From Alitta virens (taxonomy: Eukaryota > Annelida > Polychaeta > Phyllodocida > Nereididae), in contig OW028585.1 of NCBI GenBank assembly GCA_932294295.1, positions 2,576,001-2,640,000 on the forward strand: 64,000 nucleotides of DNA, written 5' to 3'. The stretch's first letter is position 1, and each line of letters starts with the position of its first letter. Position numbers and translations under genes: made by a program. This document shows, one piece after another, positions 54,200-64,000 of this stretch. A model generated the notes under the pieces. The model was not told the origin of the DNA. It was given only the letters and a program-made list of their open reading frames with translations, and searched no databases.

Positions 54200-54900
54200 G
54201 GGCAGGTGGGTGTAACACTTTCATTTTTGGAGCAGAACTCTAACACTAATGCACTAGCCTTTTGATAGTCACATTGACATAAATTGGCTATGTTTTACAA
54301 ACATATTTTGTTGTTTGTTTCCAGTCAGAACTCTGACACTACTGCACCTATATGCTTAAAACTTTGTCATAATATGTCTAAAATAGTGTAGAGGTGCCTT
54401 TTGGTCGCGTAAATACTATAGAATTTTCAAAATTAGGAAACCTCCATATAAAAGACACTATTTACCTTACATGAATGAAATTGTATCAATAAAATATATA
54501 AATTATAGTATTTTAACTTTTTTAACTTCATTTGGATGTTCATTTCATGCTAATTACAAAATAATGGAAAATCAGAAAAAAATGCTTAAAATTGTGTTAA
54601 ATTATGTTTTCGGGGCATAACTCATCCATTAATACACTTACCCTAAAAACATTGTATATGTTATTGCTCTATACAGCTTAGCTGTGCATTTTGATAGTCA
54701 CATATCTGAGCTGTGTTTAAAATAATTAGAGAATTAGAAAAAAAAGAAAAAAACCAAAAACATAAACATTTCTGTTTCCAGAGTAGGACTCACACTCTAC
54801 TGAACTTGCATGTGTACAAAACTTGGTGAAATAGTGTAGAGATACCTTTTTGGGGTTTCATGACCATTTATGACAGATACTTTTATTTAATAAGGAAAAT
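54200..54900. repeat. Two tandem-like members of the dispersed repeat
   Basis: 54200-54420 and 54640-54900 share GTTTCCAG..CAGAACTC-like, TTGATAGTCACAT and ATAGTGTAGAG.T.CCTTTT segments, about 430 bp apart. The same orientation is seen at 38190 and 51150. Confidence 0.55.
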
Positions 54901-55039
54901 ATTAAGATTTGGACAGGTACTCTTTCAAACCCTCATATCAATGGCTCTATGATCCTTACATCAGTAACATTTTGCCAATGATATATCTAGATTATGGTAC
55001 GTTCATATTAAAGCTTCTTTTTGACATTTGTTTCAACAT

Positions 55040-55650
55040 TCTTTTGGTTCATAATATTGGAAAATCTGGAAAAAATGCAAACAATTTTGTTGCTTCCTTC
55101 ATATTTCTTAGCATCTCATACTTAACAAAGACAGCCGTGAATGTTGTAAAATTCATGTGCAATTATTAAATATTCATAGTATTGCCATGCTCAACCCATT
55201 CAATAGTTTCTGTTTATAATTAGCAATTTTATAATGATTAGTTGCATGATGATCTATATTACTTTCACTTGACTCCAATACTTACTATTGTTTTCTCATA
55301 TGCACCTGTAAACTGTTCAGTTATAACCCAACAATTCAGTAACTGAAGGGTATATGGCAATTGATAATATATAGTTGCTTCACTTTCCAGCTAAATTTAA
55401 ACTGAGCAAAAATTTTTTTGAATTATAAAGGCATTAAAATCGGTGTGTTGAGTGTCATTCCAAAATAAATCTTGAAGATTTTGTATTTATTTGTATTTAG
55501 ACTTTATTTATTGAAAAACAAGTAAATAAGAACCTTGAAGGTTAATTTTGTTTGAAATTATACCCAACATCTTTATGTGGCATAACATTATTGCTGAATT
55601 TCATATGTATTTCTTAGGGTCATTGCCAGAGCCTATTTTTGACATATAAA
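55040..55650. repeat. Right arm of a large inverted repeat
   Basis: Partner of 51645-52280. Its centre near 55510 is also palindromic (CAAAATAAATCTTGAAG .. CTTGAAGGTTAATTTTG). The arms are about 2.7 kb apart. Confidence 0.65.
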
Positions 55651-55958
55651 TGATAATCTTAGTTGCAACCCCCAAAACCCCCCAAAATCTCCCACTGTAC
55701 TGAAACTGAGGTCTTGAGGATAAATAGCTGAGGTGTGGATCTACTAACTAATTTCTGAATAAATATATGAATTGCACAATAACATAAGTACATGAATTTT
55801 AGATTTATAATCTAGTGGAATATTATATCTGGCTGGTACCGGTATAAGCAGAACATTCTAAACAATATTACTATTTGGTAGACATAGGGAAGTGCACTGA
55901 GCTACATAACTTTATTGTGTTATATATATATTTAATTTTTGCAGATTACAAGTGGAAA

Positions 55959-56013
55959 ATGAGCATCTTGTTAGGTTTCATATATATCCTGCTGCTGTTT
56001 ACTACTTACACTG
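55959..56013 (+). CDS. LamG gene, exon 1 (signal peptide)
   Basis: The start codon is at 55959 and the donor ACACTG|GTGAGT (phase 1). An acceptor-like TTTAATTTTTGCAG ends at 55944, so a 5' UTR exon may lie upstream. The 18 residues are strongly hydrophobic. Confidence 0.7.
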
Positions 56014-59000
56014 GTGAGTCAAATATTTCATATGAATGATATGGCTGCAATTGAAGAATACAAAAGCTACAGTATGTCCAAGGAATACTGTGAACATATG
56101 TTAGTTTAAAAGCTCAGCAATAAATTGTGGGCAAAGCCAAACCAACTTTGAATTGATTTGACAGAAAATCACATTTTACAAAGGGCGACATTGAAATTCG
56201 ACATGACATCTAAATCTGCCACTTGAAATAAGCTGTAATAAACATTTATTAGATGGCTGCTGCAGTGTTAGAAGACTGAATGAGATTAACAATTGATTTT
56301 CTCACAAATCAATTTGCAATGTGTGTTATCAAGTTTGTGCACTAAGACTTTTACAATTCTGGGAAGTGAGAAATTTCAAATCTTGTCACATGAATTTTAG
56401 CCAAATATAGAGTTTCTGAGTATGAGATGTACCCCCTAAAAGAACCTGGCAAGGCTAGGATGACCTTATATAGCTCAACCTGAACACCAGTACAGATGTT
56501 TCTAATCTGTAAATTTCTTTAACTTTACCTAGTCTAGATACATTGTGTAAAAAGTTATAATAATTATTAAGAACTTGTTTTTGATCATTTTGCATTATAA
56601 ACCAGTCACAGCAGCTCCAGGACCCACTTGTAAGTGACTGCATTGTTAATACTGAATATTATTTGTGTATTTTCATTTTTATTTTCCTTTACCACTTTAC
56701 TTACTATATAAACATTAAGAGTTAACTTCCTTTTGACCATTTTGCTTTATATTCCAGGCATAGCCTAGTTACATTTGTGTAGAGCATCATATAAACAATT
56801 TCCATTAACTTCCTTTGATCTCATTACGCTATGATCCAGCCATAGAGCATTGCCTTGGCTCATGCACTCAGTCTGTAATCGTGGCTAAGTTCAATGTCAC
56901 CAAGTGTAGTTGTAATTGCTAATCTAGTGTTGTTGGATGCCCTTAAGTAGTGGGAATACTATCACCTGAGAAAGGTTGCCGATTCTAAACCATTCACTGC
57001 TTTTAATCATTATATCATTTATTCATTTATATTTATCGTATTGCCATTAGATTATATGGTGTCATTCTCAGACTCACGGATTTTAAAATGGCTTTCAATG
57101 GCTGTGATTGCAATGCATTTGCCAATGTGGTTTACACATCACGGAAAGTAAAAATATGTATATTCTTTAAAATTCAAAATTTTCTTAGAGCCCAATGCCG
57201 ATGCTAATAACAAATTTCAGTAATTAAGGAGGTGGAGAGATTTAAAAAAATATCAACTGACAAAAAGGGCAAAATATAACGCTAGGAACATGTCACACTT
57301 TGGCTTCATTATTTTTGCACTAGGCCAGCATAAATTTGCGTGTGACTATGAATGCAATATTTTTTAATTATTATTTTATTTCTAGATACAGCTGAGGAGG
57401 TGAAACATTTGTCACAGGCTGGCAGTACGACTAAAATGCTATACAGTATTTTTTATTTTACACATATGTCCAGAGGGGATCAATATTAAAAACATAGCAA
57501 TGAGGATTAAATACAGCTGAAGCATTGATTCTACAATTTAGTTGTCTTATATTTGGTAGATTTTGTGAGCGACCTCTGAAAATGTGCGGCACATTAGTTC
57601 AGCTGTTGTGATTTTATAACAAAATGAACAGCAGAAAAATTGAATTTTTTTACCAGTTTTATGTGACATTTTGAAGTTGGTTCCATTTGTTATTCAGATT
57701 TTTACAAATTTATTGATGTATTAGAATAATTATTATAGCATAAAATCATAAAATTATAGTCAAGGCCCATAGGCCGTAGGTTGAATGATCAAGCTGGCAG
57801 GAGCAGAGGTAATGTGACCCATGATTATTGAACATTTGAGAAAAATTTTAATCTCGCACATGCGTAAAGGGTACCCTTGGTGACATTCTTCATGCAAGAT
57901 TCTTGAATGGCGAGACAAATTCTCGAAGAGAGTTGTCGATTCTAAATATTTTCAAGGTGGCTTTCTGGTGCACAGGTACATTTGCCTGTGGGAAAAAGAA
58001 AATTGTTCAGTAAGTTTAGTAAAAGATAGGATGCATAAGTTTAAATAAATCATCCCATTGTGCAGCACAACTAATAAGCTTTAGCTACATCTTTCGAAAA
58101 TAGACCAAATAGTAAGCTAGATATCAGTCAAGAGAAGGCAAAAAAGCAGGTTCTCCAGCGCCATGGCGGATGCCATGAGGCACGTCACCAAATCAAAACT
58201 TGTTAAAGTAATCTGACGCTACATAGTGGTAGTTTATCATTTAGTATAGCTCATACTGATTCCGTACATGTTTTCGAATCAAAAATTTCATTAAAGAATA
58301 ATCAAAATTTCAAAATTTTATACAGCCGCAAATTAGCAGGATTAAAAAAGAAAAAAAGGGTAATAATAAGACAGTTTGAGAAAATTGAGCTTTGAGCAGT
58401 CTCCGTTCATCCTTTACTTCTTTATTATTCATCTTTCTTTTTTTTCTATGTATATATATATTTTTCTTATTGTTATTATAATTTCTCAATATACCTATGT
58501 GTGTGCTATATGTGTGGTATTCGTTGTGGTGCATACTAAAGTGCATGTAATGAAAATAAATAAGTCTGTCTGTCTCTCCGTCAGTCTGTCTAGCTGTACT
58601 GACCTGATCAAATATACCACTCTCACATATATTTCATGCAATTTATAGCTTAGCATGTAATCATCTTCATCTTTGGCCTTTTTCATTATCATTCACTCCC
58701 ATTAACACCCGTAGAACCTTCAGTGTATAATTTGTATGTAGGTCTATAGGCCCAGGTAATATACATCAATGACAATTATTATCTATCCATCCATCCATCA
58801 AGCACTCCAACAGGTCAGGACTTTATCCATGCGTAAATGAAAGCATGCATCCATCCATCCACCAATCTGTCTATTTATCTATCTATCTATCTGTCTTATA
58901 ATCAATTATGTCTGTTTTCATCCAATTGTTATTCCTTAGTTGCACCGCCTAAATACTCAAGCATCCCGCTCGATGTGTGTTCTGTCAGGAATTATGCAAT

Positions 59001-62000
59001 TGGAGCTGAGAGAGAAGTCACTCCACCAGAAGCAGGGGGAGAGGGAGTGGACTTATCTGGTAATTGGGCACTTGCCCAAGTACCTTTCGTCTACGATGGT
59101 GATTTTTGTCATTAATTTTTAATATACTACATTACATTAGAAAAAACTTAACCCTTTCTCTTTATTAGTTCTATTAAAAACAATTGTACTTCAAATAACC
59201 GATAAATACTTTTCTTTTATTATAAAGAGGGAATGGATTAATCTGTTAGAGGGGAAACTGCCCGATTACTACAAAGTTGATCTCTGCCACTTATTATGAA
59301 TACACCACATTAAATTAAAAAAAATAACACTTTCTCTTTATTAGTTAGCTCTTCTAAAAATAATAGTACTTTAAATAACCGATAAATATTTTTTTTATTA
59401 TATATAGAGAGAATGGATTTATCTGTTAGAGGGGAGACTGCCTGATTACTACAAAGTTGATCTCTGCCACTAATTATTAATACATCACATTCGATTTAAA
59501 AAAATAACACTTTCTCTTTATTAGTTAGCTCTACTAAAATGAATATTACTTTAAATAACCAATAGATAAGTTTTAAAAATATTGTCGAAGAGGGAATGTA
59601 CTTATTTGCTAGAGAGGGAATTGTCCAATCACCTTTTGAATATTGTGGTGATCTTAGTCGTAAAAAAATTAATATACTATATTACACTAAAATAAAATTA
59701 ACAATTTCTCTTTATTAGCTCTACCGGTAACTACATTTTTAAAAAGATGACAAAGAGGGAATGGACTTATCTGCTGGAGGGGGAATTGCCTAATTACCTT
59801 TCGACTCTGATGGTGATATAAGCCACTAATTATTAACATACTGCATTACACCAAAAAAAAAAAACTAAAAACAATGGCACTTTAGACCCGATAAAAACAT
59901 TTTCAAAAAATTGACAATGAGAGAGTTGTTTTGAATGCTACATTAGGGCATTTGTGTAAACATGTTTATTGCTAGTGTACAAAATTGCAACGAAGCAATG
60001 AAAGACTTTCTCTTCATTTACTCTATTAAAATCAATGACGCCAAATAAAACAACATTTAAATTTACAAAAAGTTGACTAAGACGGAGTTGAATCTGTTAG
60101 AAGAGGAATTGTCTGTTGCTGTAATCATGATAATGAAAACTTGCTATTATACAAATCTACACTAAAAAAACTGAACACTCTCTTTGTGAAAACAATAGTG
60201 CCTCACACAACCAATCAATCCATTAAAAACTATTTGACTAAGAAAGCTGCATTTCTGTAATAGCTTTAAACACTACCTTTTTCTTCTTGTATAAGACGGA
60301 CACATGAATCTTTTATGTGATTTCAGGTGAAGCATCATTTGCCTTGAAGTTCTACGTCAAATTTGGTCCTGATCGGCTCAATAAAATAATCACCTTTTTG
60401 GAATTGTCTTCATTCATTGCGATTCAACTAAGACCAGATGGCCTTCTGCAAGTTCGCTACAACATGGAAGACAATGATGGTGTAAAAGTTCAGGAAACAT
60501 TTGTTTTGAAAAACCGGTAATGCAATTTTATTGTGGCTTTTATAAGGGTCTAGAAATAGTGCAACCTTATTATTTCAAACTCGGTCAAAACATGTGATAA
60601 GTAATAGTTATATAGCAAGTAAGAAGGACTTAATTAACATTTGTGTTGGTAATATCACAACAGGACATAACTAACAAAAATATAAGTTAACTCATGACTA
60701 AATACCTCATGCTCCACTTGATATATTTACTAAATTTTTTTTATGATTGGTTGATTTATTTAACTGCTCTTATTATGCAAGTAAAGTACAGTTTGCACTC
60801 AGGAGGGAGTTAACTAACATTTATGTTGGTTATTACCGGCTCTTAACAATAGGAAAACCGTTTGGGTGGAGTACAAACCTGATTCTGTAAAGGCAACCAG
60901 CCTGATAAGCCTTGACTTTTTTCTGGTCGCGATTCACTTTTTGTTGATAAAATTACTACTACTATAATAGAATTATTATGTAATTATGCAATCTAGCTAC
61001 AATTTTATTTTAGACACAATGACTTGAATAAGTTGTAGAACATTTGTACTAAAATACAGACAATGCAATTTTAGAGTTGGGTTTCTAATCAGCAATTTCC
61101 AGGGAAATAGTGCAGAATTATTATTTTGGGATTTGTTATTACATTTAATGGAAATAGTTTTCTGATTTTATTGATACCATATATCGTATATTTCATGAAT
61201 TTGTTTCATTCATAACGTATATAATTCATTATTTGAAAATTAACTAGAGCGATCATTAAATATCTTAGGAATGTACCAGCAAGACATATGAATATGAAAT
61301 TTTATAGTATTTGATAATGATGTATGAAATTATCATGTTAATTGATAATACTACAGGATAACAAAATCTTTATACAGCAGATAATCATGCATTAGTGAGG
61401 CCCAGGATGGGGCATTGTGTCCCTCTGTACCAAGGTCATTTTAGTTTTGTGTCCCCTGTCCCTCAAGCCAGGTTATATGTCCCTTGTCTCTTAAAGTGTG
61501 AAAGGAACAGTAGAACCAAAAACATCCATTCTTAAAGTTTGTTATTTTTGATTCCGTAGTTTTAGGAGCTTCCATTGGTACTTCATAATATGCGCCTATA
61601 CTGCTGTACAATTTTGGCTATTGATATGCAATCATTAATTTTGGCGAACAATGGTGATGGGAATGCTGGCACCACACCTATTCCCCCAGTATTTTCTTGG
61701 TGAGGGGGCAGGCAGCCTTCTTGACTTAGGGCAACCTGTTTTAGTTTGAGGCCAACCTCCCTTAGAATGGGGCTATCATTTTGAGCCAAAATCTCAGGCA
61801 TAGGTGGGTGGATGGGTGATTAGGGCTTTATGTCCTGTAGTTCTGCACCAATTGGGCTAATTAGGACAGGCAGAGACCATGGCAATGAGACGAAGGATGA
61901 AACAGCCATCCAACTTAGGCTCGACCGGGAATCGAACCCGGGACCCAGTGGTTGGAAGCCCAGAGCGCTACCTCTGAGTTAGGCCTCCGCCCTCTCAGGT

Positions 62001-63737
62001 ATAGGTGCCCATCTTATTTACTGTAACATCTCAGGGGAACTGCACCTAGTTAAGCCTCCACAAGGCTGGAGCTGTCTTCTTGGTAAAGGGGCCAGCCGTT
62101 CTGTTTTGGGTCCAAACTTCTTTGTAAAGGGGCTAGCCATCCTGTATTGGAGCTAAAAATCTGATGAAGGCCAGCAAAATGATTACCCTTCATCGAAGGA
62201 TACCCCCTCTCCCCTTTTGCTGTGCCAGTGTCTGTCATGGTTGATCAGCCATGTCATGCTTCTGTGATTTTGAGAAGGGAGATTTTGGCCTAAATTTTCT
62301 TTTCTGGTGAAATCCTTAATGTAATAAATACCGTCAAACTATATAATTTCAGAAGATTTCTTATGTTAATGCCAGGTCTATACTTACATCTGTGCTGTCA
62401 CTGCTGTAGCTGCAATCATATGATACTGAAATCCCACAGCCAGAAATGTTTTTCTGACTTGTACAGGTGTTATACTGAAAAACTAATAGGTAACAAGGTC
62501 TGGGAGCACCGAAGGTCACCACCCAAATAAAGACCGTTAAATTGTGTTGCAGCATCTACAGAACTGTTTTCATTTACAACCATAACCAAAGGTTGCCATC
62601 AAAACAATTTACAATAATTTTGTCCATTTTTTTATTGTGATAATGCATCTGAGAAGTTATAGCACCTCACTTACTGCCATTTCCTGAGGCTCAGCATCAA
62701 CTTAAGGCCTCTTAATGCTTAAATGTCATTCCATTAATATCCTTTTTTCCTGGAAGGCTAATTATGATAGAAACCTAAAATTTGGCAATTTTTCAGCTTA
62801 GAAGTTTCTGGCCTCTATAGAGTTTATTCAGACACATCTGAAATAGTAGACCCTTTTCTAAAATGTAATGGATTTAAATTCATGTAAGACATGATTTCAT
62901 TAAAAAATATATATCTTTTTAGTCATCTTGGGCATACTTTGGCTCACTGATGAAGAAAAAAAAGAAGATTTTGTTTCTCAATCTTAAATGGCTTAACTTG
63001 GGAATCATATTATTGCATATACACAAACATTTTTTCTAAAGCAAGGACCACCAGGTGGCATCGGAAATATGTGGAGAAAGAATTGGACGTGGCAAGCACT
63101 ACGACAATTATGGAAGTTTATGCTCCTTTATAGAGAGCTTTGTATGGCCATGGTCAGGACAACATCATGTTGACATTGGCATTAACCTGATGTCGAGCCG
63201 AACATATTATCTGTGAATACACAGTGTAGGGTAACTCAGGCCACCGATTACACTGTTCAACATATATGCAATGACTATGACTTTGCAGAAGCTAGCCATT
63301 TGAAGCAGCCAATATACCTAGGTTTACAGTACTTCGCCAGTAAAAACTTGTTGTCTTTAGTAATTATGTGTCCCCTGTTTCTTGGTCATTTTAGTTTTGT
63401 GTCCTCCCTGCCCCCATACTGGGCCTCATTATTTGTTTTAGAGTAAATTTAAAAGTAAATGTTGTAATTTATAGAAATCAAGCATCAGACATATCTTTTA
63501 GGGTTCAAAATGCTGAAACAGATGAATCAGCTTCAATCCTCTTGATTGGGGTCAAATTGCAAGTCAGTCATGACACGAAAAAACGCGAGGCAACTTTGAG
63601 TGAAAACAAGTGGACAATGATCAGTCTCGGATATAGCCAAAATGCAGATGGACCGAATCTTTCATTTTACGAAAATGGAGAAAAAATTGATGTCGAAAAA
63701 AGCAATCTGAGTGCCTTTCATATTTCTATGGCTCCAG
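55959..63737 (+). CDS. Secreted LamG/concanavalin A-like domain protein (5' part)
   Basis: Exons: 55959-56013 (signal peptide), 58940-59098, 60327-60516, 63475-63737. Phases agree at every junction (1, 1, 2, then phase 1 at the last donor). The protein begins MSILLGFIYILLLFTTYTG, then VAPPKYSSIPLDVCSV, GVDLSGNWALAQVPFVYDGE, FALKFYVKFG, FIAIQLRPDGLLQVRY, SILLIGVKLQVS and ENKWTMISLGY..LSFYENGE. This beta-strand pattern with W-x-x-ISL and F-Y-E-N-G resembles LamG/pentraxin-type jelly rolls. It continues beyond the window. A secreted or cell-surface recognition protein is inferred; ligand unknown. Confidence 0.7.
56014..58939. other. Intron 1 of the LamG gene
   Basis: It contains the foldback-family copy at 57550-57720, a dispersed repeat near 58090-58290 (GGTTCTCC, related to 32090), and GTCT, ATCC and ATCT microsatellites (58560-58900). 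A possible 24-nt microexon at 56605-56628 is listed under rejected items. Confidence 0.5.
57550..57720 (-). repeat. Foldback-family copy
   Basis: TTTGGTAGATTTTGTGAGC .. CTGAAAATGTG and GAACAGCAGAAAAA .. GTGACATTTTGAAGTTG match the inverse of 200-380. Confidence 0.5.
58940..59098 (+). CDS. LamG gene, exon 2
   Basis: The acceptor is TTGTTATTCCTTAG and the donor CTACGATG|GTGATT. It is 159 nt, phase 1 in and out. It encodes VAPPKYSSIPLDVCSVRNYA, GAEREVTPPEAGGE and GVDLSGNWALAQVPFVYDG. The last part of this exon, together with intron sequence after it, recurs in decayed form several times downstream. Confidence 0.7.
59140..60300 (+). repeat. Tandem array of decayed exon-2/intron units
   Basis: About seven units, 160-186 bp each, carry a GAGGGAATGGAYTTATCTG-like word at 59227, 59407, 59590, 59755, about 59920, 60081 and about 60241. 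Each resembles the 3' half of exon 2 plus the donor and downstream intron. The unit at 59755 still reads EGMDLS, then a stop, then LPFDSDG before GGTGATA. TTTCTCTTTATTAG recurs between units. Units grow less alike toward the 3' end. Confidence 0.75.
60327..60516 (+). CDS. LamG gene, exon 3
   Basis: The acceptor is TTATGTGATTTCAG and the donor AACCG|GTAATG. It is 190 nt, phase 1 in and phase 2 out. It encodes EASFALKFYVKFGPDRLNKI, FLELSSFIAIQLRPDGLLQV and RYNMEDNDGVKVQETFVLKN, alternating beta-strand segments of the jelly-roll domain. Confidence 0.75.
60517..61790. other. Intron 3 of the LamG gene, 5' part
   Basis: No exon recognised. TTAACTAACATTTATGTTGG-like sequence occurs twice (60632 and 60808). 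Confidence 0.35.
61807..61992 (-). mobile_element. tRNA-derived SINE, copy 3
   Basis: It is nearly identical to 11772-11958: B box GGGTTCGATTCC, A-box region CTAACTCAGAGGTAGCGC. A target duplication TCTCAGGYATAGGTG, with one mismatch, flanks it at 61792-61806 and 61993-62007. It lies in intron 3 of the LamG gene, antisense to it. Confidence 0.85.
62388..62555 (-). CDS. Ly6-like exon (signal peptide plus half LU domain), antisense in LamG intron
   Basis: The minus-strand start is at 62555; the donor is ACAGAT|GTAAGT at 62387 (phase 0), the same phase as the middle exon of the Ly6-type gene. It encodes MLQHNLTVFIWVVTFGAPRP (a signal-like start), then CYLLVFQYNTC, NISGCGISVS and YDCSYSSDSTD. 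The ending resembles CSYDSDTCY of the 6325-6455 exon. No second half with CCxTDxCN was found at lower coordinates, so it may be a pseudogene fragment or a gene with distant exons. Confidence 0.5.
62556..63474. other. Intron 3 of the LamG gene, 3' part
   Basis: No supportable exon. Confidence 0.35.
63475..63737 (+). CDS. LamG gene, exon 4
   Basis: The acceptor is GTTGTAATTTATAG and the donor GCTCCAG|GTGAGT. It is 263 nt, phase 2 in and phase 1 out. It encodes QASDISFRVQNAETDESASI, LLIGVKLQVSHDTKKREATL and SENKWTMISLGYSQNADGPN, then LSFYENGEKIDVEKSNLSAF and HISMAP. The W..ISL and Y-E-N-G parts are the best LamG-like features. Confidence 0.75.
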
Positions 63738-64000
63738 GTGAGTTATATCATATCCCAATGGCTACATGTTAGTCATAAAGTATCGAAAAGGCTCCAGGTG
63801 AGTTATAGAGCAACTCAATAGCTCCATGTGAGTCATATGGCAAATAAATTGCTCCTGGGGAGTTAAAGAGCAACTCGGCTCCAGATGAGTCATAGAGCAA
63901 AGGCTCAAGGTGAGTCATAGAGCAACTCAATTGCTCCAGGCGAGGTATAGAGCCACTCTATGGCTCCAGGTGAGTTACAGAGCATTGCAATAGCTCTCAG
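63728..64000 (+). repeat. 30-bp minisatellite built from the exon 4 splice junction
   Basis: About ten copies of a unit of roughly 30 bp (GGCTCCAGGTGAGTTATAGA followed by GCAACTCAAT) start at 63731 with the genuine exon 4 end and donor. They recur near 63760, 63790, 63820, 63850, 63878, 63902, 63931, 63962 and 63991. Several copies keep CAG|GTGAGT intact. The array continues past the window edge. Confidence 0.85.

Noticed and set aside
56605..56628. Possible 24-nt microexon between LamG exons 1 and 2 (CCAG acceptor, CACTT|GTAAGT donor)
   Set aside because: Phase would allow it, but the acceptor lacks a good pyrimidine tract and exon 1 joins exon 2 without it.
56455..56643. Minus-strand ORF with SCCDWF as the missing second half of the Ly6-like exon
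   Set aside because: It lacks the CCxTDxCN spacing and the preceding cysteines of an LU domain.

Overview
The window is AT-rich, intron-rich animal DNA full of decayed transposons. It holds no bacterial or organellar features. Split genes with GT-AG (and two apparent GC-AG) introns, a tRNA-derived SINE, many non-LTR retrotransposon remnants and an ankyrin/ZU5/UPA/CARD immune-type gene point to an invertebrate metazoan. A marine deuterostome or a lophotrochozoan would fit; I cannot name the species.

Layout. (1) 1-5 kb: repeats and LINE remnants. (2) 5.1-10.1 kb, minus strand: a three-exon Ly6/uPAR-type gene (signal-peptide exon 10139-10082, exon 6455-6325, exon 5341-5093) encoding about 145 aa. 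(3) 10-19 kb: foldback and tandem repeats, two SINE copies and two minus-strand LINE remnants. (4) 19.3-47.3 kb, plus strand: one long gene assembled from exons with mostly matching phases. It has an ankyrin half-repeat exon, a 2-kb exon of about 20 near-identical ankyrin repeats, two more ankyrin exons, a linker, an 895-nt ZU5+UPA exon with an F-S dipeptide in the place used for FIIND/PIDD-type self-cleavage, two short linker exons, a CARD split over two exons, and a four-codon last exon. Its introns carry LINE pieces, a TA-flanked Tigger/pogo-like element and an unclassified terminal-inverted-repeat element lying inside a LINE. (5) 47.3-55.9 kb: 3' region with duplicated segments, dispersed repeats and a large inverted repeat. 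(6) 56-63.7 kb, plus strand: 5' part of a secreted LamG/ConA-like protein gene that runs off the window. Two of its exon-intron junctions have been amplified as tandem arrays. (7) 62.4-62.6 kb, minus strand: an exon resembling the Ly6 gene's middle exon.

Functionally, the ANK-ZU5-UPA-CARD gene is the most interesting. Its C-terminal half has the order of human CARD8 and the C-terminus of NLRP1 (FIIND = ZU5+UPA, then CARD), with an ankyrin array as the sensor part. The Ly6 and LamG genes are secreted or membrane surface proteins; nothing in the sequence ties them to the CARD gene. Exon models were read by eye from splice sites, reading frame and phase, with no transcript support.
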